9,561 nt of DNA from Candidatus Manganitrophaceae bacterium (lineage in GTDB: Bacteria; Nitrospirota; Nitrospiria; SBBL01; Manganitrophaceae). Each line of letters opens with the position of its first letter. The stretch's first letter is position 1. Position numbers and translations under genes: made by a program. Where the stretch lies: positions 1 to 9,561 of the forward strand of contig SCUR01000439.1 of assembly GCA_004297235.1 (NCBI GenBank), given 5' to 3'. Under the pieces are notes generated by a model. The model had not been told where the DNA came from. It saw nothing but the letters and a program-made list of their open reading frames with translations, and ran no database searches. This document shows positions 1-6,321 of the stretch, piece by piece.

Positions 1-334
1 GGCCTCCATACGCATGGAAGAAGGTAAAGTAGCCGAGGAAGAGACAAAACCAGGCGGCCACAAAGGGAGCGATCACCGGCACCAACGACGCTTCCTGAGC
101 GAAGGAGAATGTCTCTCCCATCGAGAGTCGAATGGCCAGAAAACCGACGATCATGATGATGAAATAGAGCAGTTGAAGGATAAAAGTATCGATCAGGAAA
201 GCAACGGCGCGTCGAAGAAAACCGGCCGGTTGGACCGGGGGAACAGCGGGAAGCGGCGGATGTTCCTCCGCCACCGGCGGCACGGAAGGGGGCGCGGGGG
301 CCTCGGCTCCACCCAGGGGATCAATGATCTCCAT
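1..334 (-). CDS. RDD-family integral membrane protein, N-terminal part (runs off the window)
   Basis: The reading frame opens with ATG at 334 and stays open to base 1, giving about 111 residues; the C-terminus is outside the window. The start is supported by a strong purine-rich ribosome binding site (AAGGGAGGGGAC before the ATG). Residues 1-37 are rich in Pro, Ala, Glu and Val and look disordered. The motif AGFLRRAVAFLID (about 37-49) then matches the start of the RDD domain (conserved Arg and Asp in the first membrane helix). Two hydrophobic segments follow, at about 44-69 and 84-106. The fragment ends in GYFTFFHAYGG, where RDD proteins normally continue into a TPGK-like loop. Function within this family is poorly defined (some members are linked to ion transport), so no substrate is assigned. 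The start overlaps the end of rsmE by 14 bases, which suggests translational coupling. Confidence 0.8.
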   Translation of the reverse strand, partial: MEIIDPLGGAEAPAPPSVPPVAEEHPPLPAVPPVQPAGFLRRAVAFLIDTFILQLLYFIIMIVGFLAIRLSMGETFSFAQEASLVPVIAPFVAAWFCLFLGYFTFFHAYGG

Positions 335-1079
335 GTCCCCTCCCTTCAATCTCATACTGAACGACCGCCAACGCGGCCACGGCCGCGGTCTCGGCCCGCA
401 GAATCCGCGGCCCGAGTGAAAGCGCCTGATATCCCATCGCACGGGCGGCATCCACCTCGGTCTTCTCCCATCCCCCCTCCGGCCCGATGAGAACGGCCCC
501 CTGCGGCGGCGCAGAAGCAATCGCCTTTACGATTTCATGCCGGGGCGACTCAGAGGGGATCCCTTCCCAGAAAATCAGCTTCACGCCATAGCCGCTCGTT
601 CTCGTGAGAAAGGCGAGAAGCTCGGCCGGCGGATCCAGAATCGGAAGGGTCCAGCGTCCCGATTGCTGGGCCGCCTCCAGGACGATTTTATTCCAGCGCT
701 CCTGTTGGTGAGCCACCCGGTCCGCCTTCGGTCGGATGACCGCGCGCTCGGTGACCAGCGGGGTGATCCGCGCCGTCCCCAGCTCGGTGGCTTTCTGCAA
801 AACCCACTCAAATTTTTCCCCCTTCAGCAAACCGATCCCGAGATGCAGGGCCGGCAGCGGAAAGGAGGGCGGGCTCTCTTCCTGCAACACCTCCAAGGTC
901 AACTGCGCAGGCTGTGATTCGACCAGCCGGGCGGTATACCGCTTGGGCCGCTCATCCACCAGGAGGAGGGTCTCTCCTTTCTGCAAGCGGAGAACATCAC
1001 GAAGGTGATGGGCCAGGCGATCCCGGAGGATAATCTTCCCCCGATCGACCTGCTTTGAATGGATGAAGTAGACCGGCAT
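321..1079 (-). CDS. rsmE: 16S rRNA (uracil(1498)-N3)-methyltransferase RsmE
   Basis: RsmE methylates N3 of U1498 in 16S rRNA of the 30S subunit using S-adenosylmethionine; it is a SPOUT-class (trefoil-knot) enzyme. The product is 252 residues, normal for the family. The N-terminal PUA-like part includes HHLRDVLRL (about 24-32). The methyltransferase part shows KATELG (about 97-102), an ER pair near 111-112, RW..I.LEAAQQSGR (about 128-142), the SAM-binding IGPEGGW (about 198-204) and the knot motif LGPRILRAETA (about 222-232). The ATG at 1079 gives the usual Met-Pro start; a TTG at 1082 directly precedes it in frame and is an alternative. No clear Shine-Dalgarno sequence precedes either codon, which is odd beside its neighbours. 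The gene lies 130-odd bases after dnaJ and overlaps the following RDD gene. rsmE downstream of dnaJ is a recurrent bacterial arrangement. Confidence 0.95.
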   Translation of the reverse strand: MPVYFIHSKQVDRGKIILRDRLAHHLRDVLRLQKGETLLLVDERPKRYTARLVESQPAQLTLEVLQEESPPSFPLPALHLGIGLLKGEKFEWVLQKATELGTARITPLVTERAVIRPKADRVAHQQERWNKIVLEAAQQSGRWTLPILDPPAELLAFLTRTSGYGVKLIFWEGIPSESPRHEIVKAIASAPPQGAVLIGPEGGWEKTEVDAARAMGYQALSLGPRILRAETAAVAALAVVQYEIEGRGHGDH

Positions 1080-1189
1080 CAAAGAAGAGAGGAGCAGAAG
1101 TAAATTGCGGAATTCGGATTGCAGACAGGTGGCCGTTTCTTTTCCTGGGCCATTGCGGGGTTAAAAATAAAGCGGTGCTTGTTCTCCAT
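1079..1189 (-). CDS. Possible small ORF (36 codons) ending in a stop-start overlap with rsmE
   Basis: An ATG at 1189 opens a 36-codon frame (beginning MENKHRFIFNPAMAQEKK) whose TGA at 1081-1079 shares its last base with the rsmE ATG (TGATG). I recognise no family. The peptide has no signal peptide or convincing membrane segment, although the end is mildly hydrophobic. No good ribosome binding site precedes it, and its ends lie inside the inverted repeat, so the frame may be fortuitous. Two points keep it on the list: rsmE has no visible Shine-Dalgarno sequence of its own, and TGATG overlaps commonly mark coupled translation. Confidence 0.15.
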   Translation of the reverse strand: MENKHRFIFNPAMAQEKKRPPVCNPNSAIYFCSSLL

Positions 1190-1205
1190 TCCGAAATCCG
1201 CAATT
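1103..1205. repeat. Long imperfect inverted repeat with degenerate 7-base units in the dnaJ-rsmE gap
   Basis: The arms at 1103-1125 and 1183-1205 are reverse complements at 20 of 23 positions and enclose 57 bases. The right arm and its edge read as consecutive degenerate heptamers (CCGAAAT, CCGCAAT, TCGCAAT, from 1191 to about 1211). The left arm read in reverse gives CCGAATT and CCGCAAT. The element fills almost the whole gap: it starts about 8 bases after the dnaJ stop and ends about 23 bases before the rsmE ATG. Neither arm is followed by a U-run, so a classical intrinsic terminator is not supported. It may be a scattered intergenic repeat of the short-tandem-heptamer type, or an mRNA-stabilising or separating structure at the end of the chaperone operon. 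A smaller internal inverted repeat (TGGCC/GGCCA, about 1130-1152) also exists. Confidence 0.6.
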
Positions 1206-1212
1206 CGCAATG

Positions 1213-2325
1213 TTACTCAAAGAGGTTCTTGACCTTTTCGAAGAGCTTACCCGAATCGGGCTCGATCGACTCTCCGCTGATTTTTGCGTATTCTTCCAAG
1301 AGCTCGCGCTGCTTGGCCGTCAATTTAGTAGGAATCTCCACCTTGATCCGAACCAGCTCATCGCCGATGCCGTACCCTCGGATATTCGCAAAGCCGAGCC
1401 CTTTCAGGCGGAAGATCTTTCCATCGTGGGTGCCGGGCGGAATTTTAACGGGGGTCGGTCCCTTCATGGTGGGGGCCTCCACCTTTCCGCCGAGGATCGC
1501 CTTCACAAAGCTGATGGGGACCTCGCAGAGAATGTGGTCGCCGTCTCTCGAAAATTCGGGATGCTCTTCCACCGTGATCACGACGTAGAGGTCCCCCGCC
1601 GGTCCGGCATTCAGCCCCGGCTCTCCCTCGCCGGTCACGCGCAGCCGGGAGCCGGTCTCCACCCCCGGAGGAATCTTCACGGAGATCGTTTTATCCCGTG
1701 CGGTATACCGCTCCCCTCGGCATTGAGGACAGACCTCGGAGACGATCCGTCCCTCGCCTCGACATTGGCTGCAAGTGCGGCTGACCGCAAACATCCCCTG
1801 CTGGAACCGAAGCTGTCCGGCGCCGCCGCAGGTCGGACAGACCTTGGTGGCCCCTCCCTTGGCGCCGGTCCCCTTGCAGGCGCTGCAGGCCTCGGGTCGG
1901 CGCAATTTGATCTTCGCCTCCTTCCCGAAATAAGCTTCGTCGAAGGTGATCGTCATGTTGTAGCGAAGATCGCTTCCCCGCTGCGCCCGCGTGCGGGCCC
2001 GTCCCCCGGCCGAAGCGCCGAAAAACTCTTCGAAGATGTCTCCGAAAATATCGGAGAAGCCCCCCTGATTGAAATCAAAACCGCCCGCTCCGCCACCGGC
2101 CGGCCCGGCATGGCCGAAGAGATCATAGCTCTTCCGCTTCTCGGAGTCGGCCAAGACGCTGTAAGCCTCATTGAGCTCCTTGAACTTGTCTTCGGCCGTT
2201 TTATCGCCCGGGTTTCGATCCGGATGGAACTTGAGCGCCATCTTGCGATAGGCTTTCTTAAGCTCCTCCTCGGAGGCATTTCGCTCGACACCGAGCACTT
2301 CGTAATAATCTCTTTTATTGGCCAA
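1213..2325 (-). CDS. dnaJ: Chaperone protein DnaJ (Hsp40)
   Basis: DnaJ delivers unfolded clients to DnaK and stimulates its ATPase in the cytoplasm. The 370-residue product is a full type I DnaJ. It has a J domain at 1-70 with the essential HPD at 34-36 and a Gly/Phe-rich linker at about 71-105. A four-repeat zinc-binding region follows, with Cys pairs at 147/150, 163/166, 185/188 and 199/202. The two beta-rich client-binding domains come next (GDLYV near 244-248), then a dimerisation tail. The fourth zinc repeat reads CPQCRGER, so Arg replaces the final Gly of the CxxCxGxG consensus; all eight cysteines are kept. The start is a TTG: an in-frame TAG lies at 2337-2335 and no other start gives an intact J domain. 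A ribosome binding site AGGGAG sits 5 bases before it. It is the last gene of the hrcA operon, 104 bases after dnaK and beyond a hairpin. Confidence 0.97.
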   Translation of the reverse strand: MANKRDYYEVLGVERNASEEELKKAYRKMALKFHPDRNPGDKTAEDKFKELNEAYSVLADSEKRKSYDLFGHAGPAGGGAGGFDFNQGGFSDIFGDIFEEFFGASAGGRARTRAQRGSDLRYNMTITFDEAYFGKEAKIKLRRPEACSACKGTGAKGGATKVCPTCGGAGQLRFQQGMFAVSRTCSQCRGEGRIVSEVCPQCRGERYTARDKTISVKIPPGVETGSRLRVTGEGEPGLNAGPAGDLYVVITVEEHPEFSRDGDHILCEVPISFVKAILGGKVEAPTMKGPTPVKIPPGTHDGKIFRLKGLGFANIRGYGIGDELVRIKVEIPTKLTAKQRELLEEYAKISGESIEPDSGKLFEKVKNLFE

Positions 2326-2330
2326 CGGAA

Positions 2331-2336
2331 CTCCCT
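2331..2336 (-). promoter_or_regulatory. Ribosome binding site that supports the TTG start of dnaJ
   Basis: AGGGAG on the minus strand lies 5 bases upstream of the TTG at 2325. An in-frame TAG overlaps it (2337-2335), so no start further upstream is possible in this frame. Confidence 0.7.
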
Positions 2337-2366
2337 AACATCGATGTGGCATCCGGTCATTAAGAA

Positions 2367-2410
2367 CCAGCCGCCTGGTCGTTCTATTAAAACGAGCCGC
2401 AGGCGGCTGG
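2367..2410 (-). terminator. Strong hairpin between dnaK and dnaJ (attenuator, partial terminator or processing site)
   Basis: The arms CCAGCCGCCTG (2367-2377) and CAGGCGGCTGG (2400-2410) are perfect 11-base reverse complements. A second 5-bp stem, TCGTT/AACGA (2379-2383 with 2391-2395), lies inside and closes a 7-base loop. In the transcribed (minus) direction the hairpin begins about 20 bases after the dnaK stop and is followed by TTCTTAA, a broken U-run. This could be a leaky intrinsic terminator that lowers dnaJ expression relative to dnaK, or a stabilising or processing structure for the dnaK message. The hairpin is directly visible; its role is inferred. Confidence 0.55.
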
Positions 2411-2429
2411 AGGATGAATCGCTACTTTA

Positions 2430-4361
2430 CTACTTTTTGTCCGTTTCTTCAAACTCGGCATCGACCACATTTTCGTCGCGCTTCGCCTGTTGTCCGCCGG
2501 CCCCGCCGTCGCCGGTCGGCCCGGCTTGGGGCCCGGCGCCCGTTGCGGCGCCGGCTCCGGTTTTCTTATACATCTCTTCGGCCAGCTTATGAGACGCCTT
2601 GGAGAGCTCGGAGATGGCGTTCCGGATCTCGTCGAGATTGTCCGACTCCATCGCCTTTCGGGTCTGGGCGATTTTGTCCTGGATCTGGGTCTTCTCCTCC
2701 GGAGAAATCCGATCGCCGAACTCGGTCAGCGATTTTTCGGTGGCGTAGATCAGACTGTCGGCCTCGTTTCGAACTTCGATCAGCTCTTTCTTCTTCTTGT
2801 CTTCCTCCGCGTGGGCCTGGGCGTCTTTGACGAGCTTGTCGATCTCCTCTTTGTTGAGACCGCTCGAAGCGGTGATCCGGATCGACTGCTCTTTTTGCGT
2901 CGCCATATCTTTTGCGGAGACATGGACGATGCCGTTCGCGTCGATGTCGAAGGTCACCTCGACCTGAGGAATGCCGCGCGGCGCGGGAGGAATGCCGATC
3001 AGATCAAATTGCCCGAGCAGCTTGTTGTCGGCCGCCATCTCCCGCTCTCCCTGGAAGACCCGGATCGTCACCGCGGTTTGATTATCGGACGCGGTCGAGA
3101 AGATCTGGCTTTTCTTCGTCGGGACGGTGGTGTTCCGATCGATGATCCGGGTGAAAACCCCGCCGAGCGTTTCAATCCCCAACGAGAGCGGCGTCACGTC
3201 GAGAAGAAGAACATCCTTCACCTCTCCTTTCAACACCGCTCCTTGAATGGCGGCTCCCACGGCGACCACCTCATCCGGATTGACCCCTTTGTGCGGCTCC
3301 TTGCCGAAGAACTGCTTCACCACCTGCTGGACCTTGGGCATCCGGGTCATCCCGCCGACCAGGACCACTTCATTGATTTCCTGCGCCGAGAGCCCGGCGT
3401 CGGCCAGCGCCTTACGGCACGGCTCGATCGTTCTTTGAACGAGCGGATCGACCAATTGTTCCAGTTTCGACCGGGTTAATTTAACGACCAAATGCTTCGG
3501 CCCGGTCGCGTCGGCCGTAATGAAAGGAAGGTTGATCTCGGTTTCCATCGCCGAGGAAAGCTCGATCTTCGCCTTCTCCGCCGCCTCTTTCAACCGCTGA
3601 AGGGCCATCCGGTCCTTCTTTAGGTCGATTCCGTTTTCTTTCCGGAACTCCTCGATCAGCCAATCCATGATCGTCAGGTCGAAATCGTCTCCCCCGAGAT
3701 AGGTGTCTCCGTTCGTCGATTTGACCTCAAAAACCCCGTCTCCGATCTCCAGAACGGAGACATCGAACGTTCCTCCGCCCAAATCGTAGACGGAGATCCG
3801 CTCATCTTTTTTCTTATCCAACCCATACGCGAGCGAGGCCGCCGTCGGCTCGTTGATGATCCGAAGGACATTCAAACCTGCGATCTGGCCGGCATCCTTG
3901 GTCGACTGCCGCTGGCTGTCGTCGAAGTAGGCCGGAACGGTGATCACCGCCTCGGTCACCTTCTCCCCCAGAAAAGCCTCCGCGTCCGCCCGCAATTTCT
4001 GCAAGATCATCGCCGAGATCTCGGGAGGGCTGTAGACCTTCCCTTGAATTTCGACGTGCGCGTCCCCGTTGGGGGCTTTGACGATCTTGTAGGGAAGGCG
4101 CTTCATCGCCTCTCTGACTTCCGGCGAATCATATTTTCGCCCCATCAATCTCTTAATCGAGTAGATGGTGTTGGTGGGGTTGGTCACCGCCTGTCTTCGG
4201 GCGAGTTGTCCCACCAGTCGTTCTCCCTTATCGGTAATGGCGACGACAGAGGGGGTGGTCCGGCTTCCCTCTGCATTCGGGATCACCTCCGGCTCCCCGC
4301 CGGTCACGACCGACATGCAGGAGAACGTCGTCCCCAAATCAATTCCAATTACTTTTGCCAT
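2430..4361 (-). CDS. dnaK: Chaperone protein DnaK (Hsp70)
   Basis: DnaK is the cytoplasmic ATP-driven Hsp70 that binds exposed hydrophobic segments of client proteins, working with DnaJ and GrpE. The product is 643 residues, a normal full length. The ATPase domain carries the phosphate-1 loop IDLGTT (7-12), Lys70, AYFDDSQRQ (144-152), INEPTAAS (169-176), DLGGGT (193-198) and VLVGGMTRMP (333-342). The interdomain linker DVLLLDVTPLSL is at 383-394. The substrate-binding beta domain spans about 395-505 and the helical lid about 506-605. A Gly/Ala-rich tail ends in the conserved-type DAEFEE stretch. After IDLGTT the protein reads FSCMSV rather than the common NSCV. The ATG at 4361 was chosen because it gives the family N-terminus MAKVIGIDLGTT and has an AGGAGG site 5 bases before it. 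The frame extends 26 codons further upstream to a GTG, but that part is not Hsp70-like. It lies 140 bases after grpE. Confidence 0.98.
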   Translation of the reverse strand: MAKVIGIDLGTTFSCMSVVTGGEPEVIPNAEGSRTTPSVVAITDKGERLVGQLARRQAVTNPTNTIYSIKRLMGRKYDSPEVREAMKRLPYKIVKAPNGDAHVEIQGKVYSPPEISAMILQKLRADAEAFLGEKVTEAVITVPAYFDDSQRQSTKDAGQIAGLNVLRIINEPTAASLAYGLDKKKDERISVYDLGGGTFDVSVLEIGDGVFEVKSTNGDTYLGGDDFDLTIMDWLIEEFRKENGIDLKKDRMALQRLKEAAEKAKIELSSAMETEINLPFITADATGPKHLVVKLTRSKLEQLVDPLVQRTIEPCRKALADAGLSAQEINEVVLVGGMTRMPKVQQVVKQFFGKEPHKGVNPDEVVAVGAAIQGAVLKGEVKDVLLLDVTPLSLGIETLGGVFTRIIDRNTTVPTKKSQIFSTASDNQTAVTIRVFQGEREMAADNKLLGQFDLIGIPPAPRGIPQVEVTFDIDANGIVHVSAKDMATQKEQSIRITASSGLNKEEIDKLVKDAQAHAEEDKKKKELIEVRNEADSLIYATEKSLTEFGDRISPEEKTQIQDKIAQTRKAMESDNLDEIRNAISELSKASHKLAEEMYKKTGAGAATGAGPQAGPTGDGGAGGQQAKRDENVVDAEFEETDKK

Positions 4362-4366
4362 TGTCT

Positions 4367-4372
4367 CCTCCT
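4367..4372 (-). promoter_or_regulatory. Strong ribosome binding site that fixes the dnaK start
   Basis: AGGAGG, a full anti-16S match, lies 5 bases before the ATG at 4361. It rules in this start over the in-frame GTG at 4439. It is the strongest site in the chaperone operon, in keeping with DnaK being needed in excess over its co-chaperones. Confidence 0.9.
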
Positions 4373-4377
4373 TTAGA

Positions 4378-4398
4378 AATTCGCATGAATTCGCGATG
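4378..4398. repeat. Direct repeat of AATTCGC in the dnaK leader
   Basis: On the plus strand AATTCGCATG (4378-4387) is followed immediately by AATTCGCGATG (4388-4398), so two copies of the heptamer lie exactly 10 bases apart, just upstream of the dnaK ribosome binding site. A third copy lies at 4466-4472 in the same grpE-dnaK gap and a fourth at 1202-1208 in the dnaJ-rsmE gap. No -10/-35 pair is convincing in this 140-base gap. The role is unknown. Confidence 0.4.
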
Positions 4399-4501
4399 CA
4401 CGCCCCTGCAGTCTTAACGACGAGAAAAACACCACCCACACCTCGGCCAGACGTGCCACTCTCATAATTCGCTTTCCACCAGGCTTAAGAAGGATGATCC
4501 C

Positions 4502-5116
4502 TCAGCCCTGCTGTCTTTCGCCCCCCGCCTCTCTGCCGTCGCCCGACGGAGGAGCCTTCTTCTTAGCGATCGTTACCAAAGAAGGACGGAGAACACGCTC
4601 ATTAAGATGATAGCCTTTTTGAGTCTCCCCGACCACCTGATTCTCTTTTGCATCGGAATCCTCATCCACCTCCACCTGTCCGATCGACTGATGGAGAGAA
4701 GGATCAAACGCCTGATGGAGGCTCTCGATCGGGGTGACGCCATATTTTGCCAAGGCGGAGAGCAGTTGCTTATGAATCAGTTCGACCCCCTCCATCATCC
4801 GATCAAAATCCCGCGTTTCCCTGGAATGGGAAAGCGCCCGCTCCAAATTATCGACCACCGGGAGAAGCTCCCTGATCAACTTTTCGTTGGCATATTTCAG
4901 CGCTTCAGACTGATCTCTTTGCGTCCGCTTCTTGTAATTATCAAAATCGGCCAGGACTCGCAGGTAGCGGTCTTGATTCTCCCGAGCTTCTTGCTCTTTC
5001 TTTTCATAACCGGCACGAAGCGTCTCAACGACCTTTTCGGGCGAGTCTGTGGAAGTCTCTTTCGATTCGTCAGATTGTTCTTTTTGCTCTGTCGGCTTAC
5101 CTTCCTGCTGGTTCAA
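4502..5116 (-). CDS. grpE: Nucleotide exchange factor GrpE
   Basis: GrpE is the cytoplasmic homodimeric exchange factor that releases ADP from DnaK. The 204-residue product has a charged, low-complexity N-terminus (1-35). A long coiled-coil helix with RYLRVLADFDNYKKR follows (about 50-64). The four-helix-bundle region includes ELLPVVDNLERAL (about 83-95), and the C-terminal beta-wing contains FDPSLHQSI (about 137-145), VVGETQKGYHLNERVLRPSLV and a Lys-rich end. The tail after about 187 (PPSGDGREAGGERQQG) is a variable extension. The start is a TTG: an in-frame TGA lies at 5128-5126, and GAGGTG lies 5 bases before the TTG. The gene follows hrcA by 58 bases. That gap holds a weak 6-bp inverted repeat (CCCTCC/GGAGGG, 5139-5144 with 5159-5164). 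Its place between hrcA and dnaK is the classic order of the HrcA-controlled operon. Confidence 0.96.
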   Translation of the reverse strand: MNQQEGKPTEQKEQSDESKETSTDSPEKVVETLRAGYEKKEQEARENQDRYLRVLADFDNYKKRTQRDQSEALKYANEKLIRELLPVVDNLERALSHSRETRDFDRMMEGVELIHKQLLSALAKYGVTPIESLHQAFDPSLHQSIGQVEVDEDSDAKENQVVGETQKGYHLNERVLRPSLVTIAKKKAPPSGDGREAGGERQQG

Positions 5117-5121
5117 GAGAA

Positions 5122-5127
5122 CACCTC
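5122..5127 (-). promoter_or_regulatory. Ribosome binding site that supports the TTG start of grpE
   Basis: GAGGTG on the minus strand lies 5 bases upstream of the TTG at 5116. An in-frame TGA (5128-5126) overlaps it, so translation cannot start further upstream in this frame. Confidence 0.7.
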
Positions 5128-5174
5128 ACTTCAAACTGCCCTCCGCTGAAACAGGACGGGAGGGACATTTACAT

Positions 5175-6251
5175 TTAGTTTTCTCCCAAAGGAGACCCTT
5201 CTTCCCTGGAAGATTCTTCTAATAGTCGGCTGACCTTCTTGGCCGTCGAGTCGACCAGCGGAATAATTTTAGAGTACTCCATACGGGTCGGACCGAGGAT
5301 CCCGAGGGTTCCCAATATCTGGTCTCCCCTTTTGTAATGGGACACCACCAAGCTGCAATGGTGATCCCCAAGAAAAGAATTCTCGGAGCCGATGTAAACC
5401 TGGACCCCTTCCGTCCCGATATATTTATCGAGGAGCTGAACGATCGCCCTCTTTTCTTCAAACGCGCTGAGCAACCCTTTCATCACCCGGAAATCGGCAA
5501 AATCGGGAAGATCGATCATGTGGGAGGCCCCATCCATGTAGAGCTCCGCATCGCCTCCCCCGGCCCCTCCTTCGATGAAGGTGCGCCGCGTCAGCTCGAG
5601 CGCTTCTTCAAGAAGGTGATCGTAGAGGTCCTTCATTTTTTGAATCTGCCTCAATAATTTCTGGCGGATCTCCTGAAGCGTCAGTCCCGAATAGAGACTA
5701 TTGAGGGTGTCGGAAATTTTGTTTAGATCTTTCTGAGAAAGATCTTCCGGAACTTCAAAAAATTTATTCTGAATGAAACCGTCTTGAGAAATGCAGACCG
5801 CCATCACCGAATTTTTCCGGAGCCGGACGAATTCAACCTGTTTGATCCGGGTGGAAGAGAACTTGGGGGCCGTGACGATGGCGAGATATTGAGAGGCGTC
5901 GGAGAGAAGTCTCGACGTGTCCTGCAAGAGCGCTTGGATCGTCTCCCGTTGGATCAATTGGTCGGCCTGAGCGAGGATATCTTCTTGATCCTTCCGCAAT
6001 TCCGCCTCTTGAAGGAGGTTGTCGACATAGAACCGATATCCCTTCTCCGTCGGAATCCGACCGGCCGACGTGTGCGGCTGAATCAAAAATCCCTGCGCTT
6101 CCAGATCGGCCATGATATTTCGAACGGTCGCGGGGCTGACTCCCATATCAAAACTGCGCGTGATGCTCTGTGAGCCGACCGGAATCGCCGTCTTGATATA
6201 AGAGAGAACAATCGCCTTTAAAACATATTTGCTGCGATCGTCTAGAAGCAT
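5175..6251 (-). CDS. hrcA: Heat-inducible transcription repressor HrcA
   Basis: HrcA is the repressor of class I heat-shock genes. It binds the CIRCE operator, and in known systems its activity depends on GroEL, so titration of GroEL by unfolded protein relieves repression. The product is 358 residues, a usual length. The N-terminal winged helix-turn-helix covers about 1-75: SYIKTAIPVGSQSITR, then SPATVRNIMADLE, then the wing signature GFLIQPHTSAGRIPT near 54-68. The middle GAF-like domain follows. The conserved C-terminal block contains VYIGSEN (about 286-292), SLVVSHYKRGD and LGILGPTRMEYSKIIPLVD. The ATG at 6251 has AAGGAG 4 bases upstream. A promoter and CIRCE sit directly in front, so HrcA should autoregulate the whole hrcA-grpE-dnaK-dnaJ transcript. 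GroES/GroEL genes are not in this window. Confidence 0.97.
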   Translation of the reverse strand: MLLDDRSKYVLKAIVLSYIKTAIPVGSQSITRSFDMGVSPATVRNIMADLEAQGFLIQPHTSAGRIPTEKGYRFYVDNLLQEAELRKDQEDILAQADQLIQRETIQALLQDTSRLLSDASQYLAIVTAPKFSSTRIKQVEFVRLRKNSVMAVCISQDGFIQNKFFEVPEDLSQKDLNKISDTLNSLYSGLTLQEIRQKLLRQIQKMKDLYDHLLEEALELTRRTFIEGGAGGGDAELYMDGASHMIDLPDFADFRVMKGLLSAFEEKRAIVQLLDKYIGTEGVQVYIGSENSFLGDHHCSLVVSHYKRGDQILGTLGILGPTRMEYSKIIPLVDSTAKKVSRLLEESSREEGSPLGEN

Positions 6252-6293
6252 CTTGCTCCTTCAAAGTCTATGATAAGTATTATAATTTCTATC

Positions 6294-6320
6294 TTAGCAC
6301 TCCCCTAAATAGAGTGCTAG
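6294..6320 (-). promoter_or_regulatory. CIRCE operator (HrcA binding site)
   Basis: On the plus strand it reads TTAGCACTC (6294-6302), a 9-base spacer, then GAGTGCTAG (6312-6320). The CIRCE consensus is TTAGCACTC-N9-GAGTGCTAA, so 17 of the 18 conserved bases match; only the final A is G. It overlaps the expected transcription start of the promoter at 6322-6350 and lies 43 bases before the hrcA ATG. Repressor bound here should block RNA polymerase, and the same palindrome will be at the 5' end of the mRNA. Confidence 0.96.
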
Positions 6321-6321
6321 T

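Noticed and set aside
14..490. A 158-codon plus-strand frame at the left end
   Set aside because: It overlaps the RDD gene and rsmE, both supported by motifs on the minus strand, and is itself a charged low-complexity peptide.
1210..2592. A 460-codon open frame on the plus strand opposite dnaJ
   Set aside because: It is antisense to a certain dnaJ, has no recognisable domain, and long antisense frames are expected from the G/C-biased third positions of the real gene.
2490..3479. A 329-codon open frame on the plus strand opposite dnaK
   Set aside because: It is antisense to conserved Hsp70 motifs and its content is low-complexity Arg/Gly/Leu typical of shadow frames.
4362..4439. An N-terminal extension of DnaK starting at a GTG
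   Set aside because: The 26 added residues do not resemble Hsp70, and a full AGGAGG site marks the downstream ATG.
5139..5164. CCCTCC/GGAGGG inverted repeat between hrcA and grpE as a terminator
   Set aside because: Only 6 bp with a 14-base loop and no U-run; it is probably incidental, and grpE must be read through from the hrcA promoter.
6279..6286. A TATAAT-like box between CIRCE and hrcA, present on both strands because ATTATAAT is near-palindromic
   Set aside because: No -35 hexamer lies at a suitable distance on either strand, while a good promoter exists just upstream at 6322-6350.
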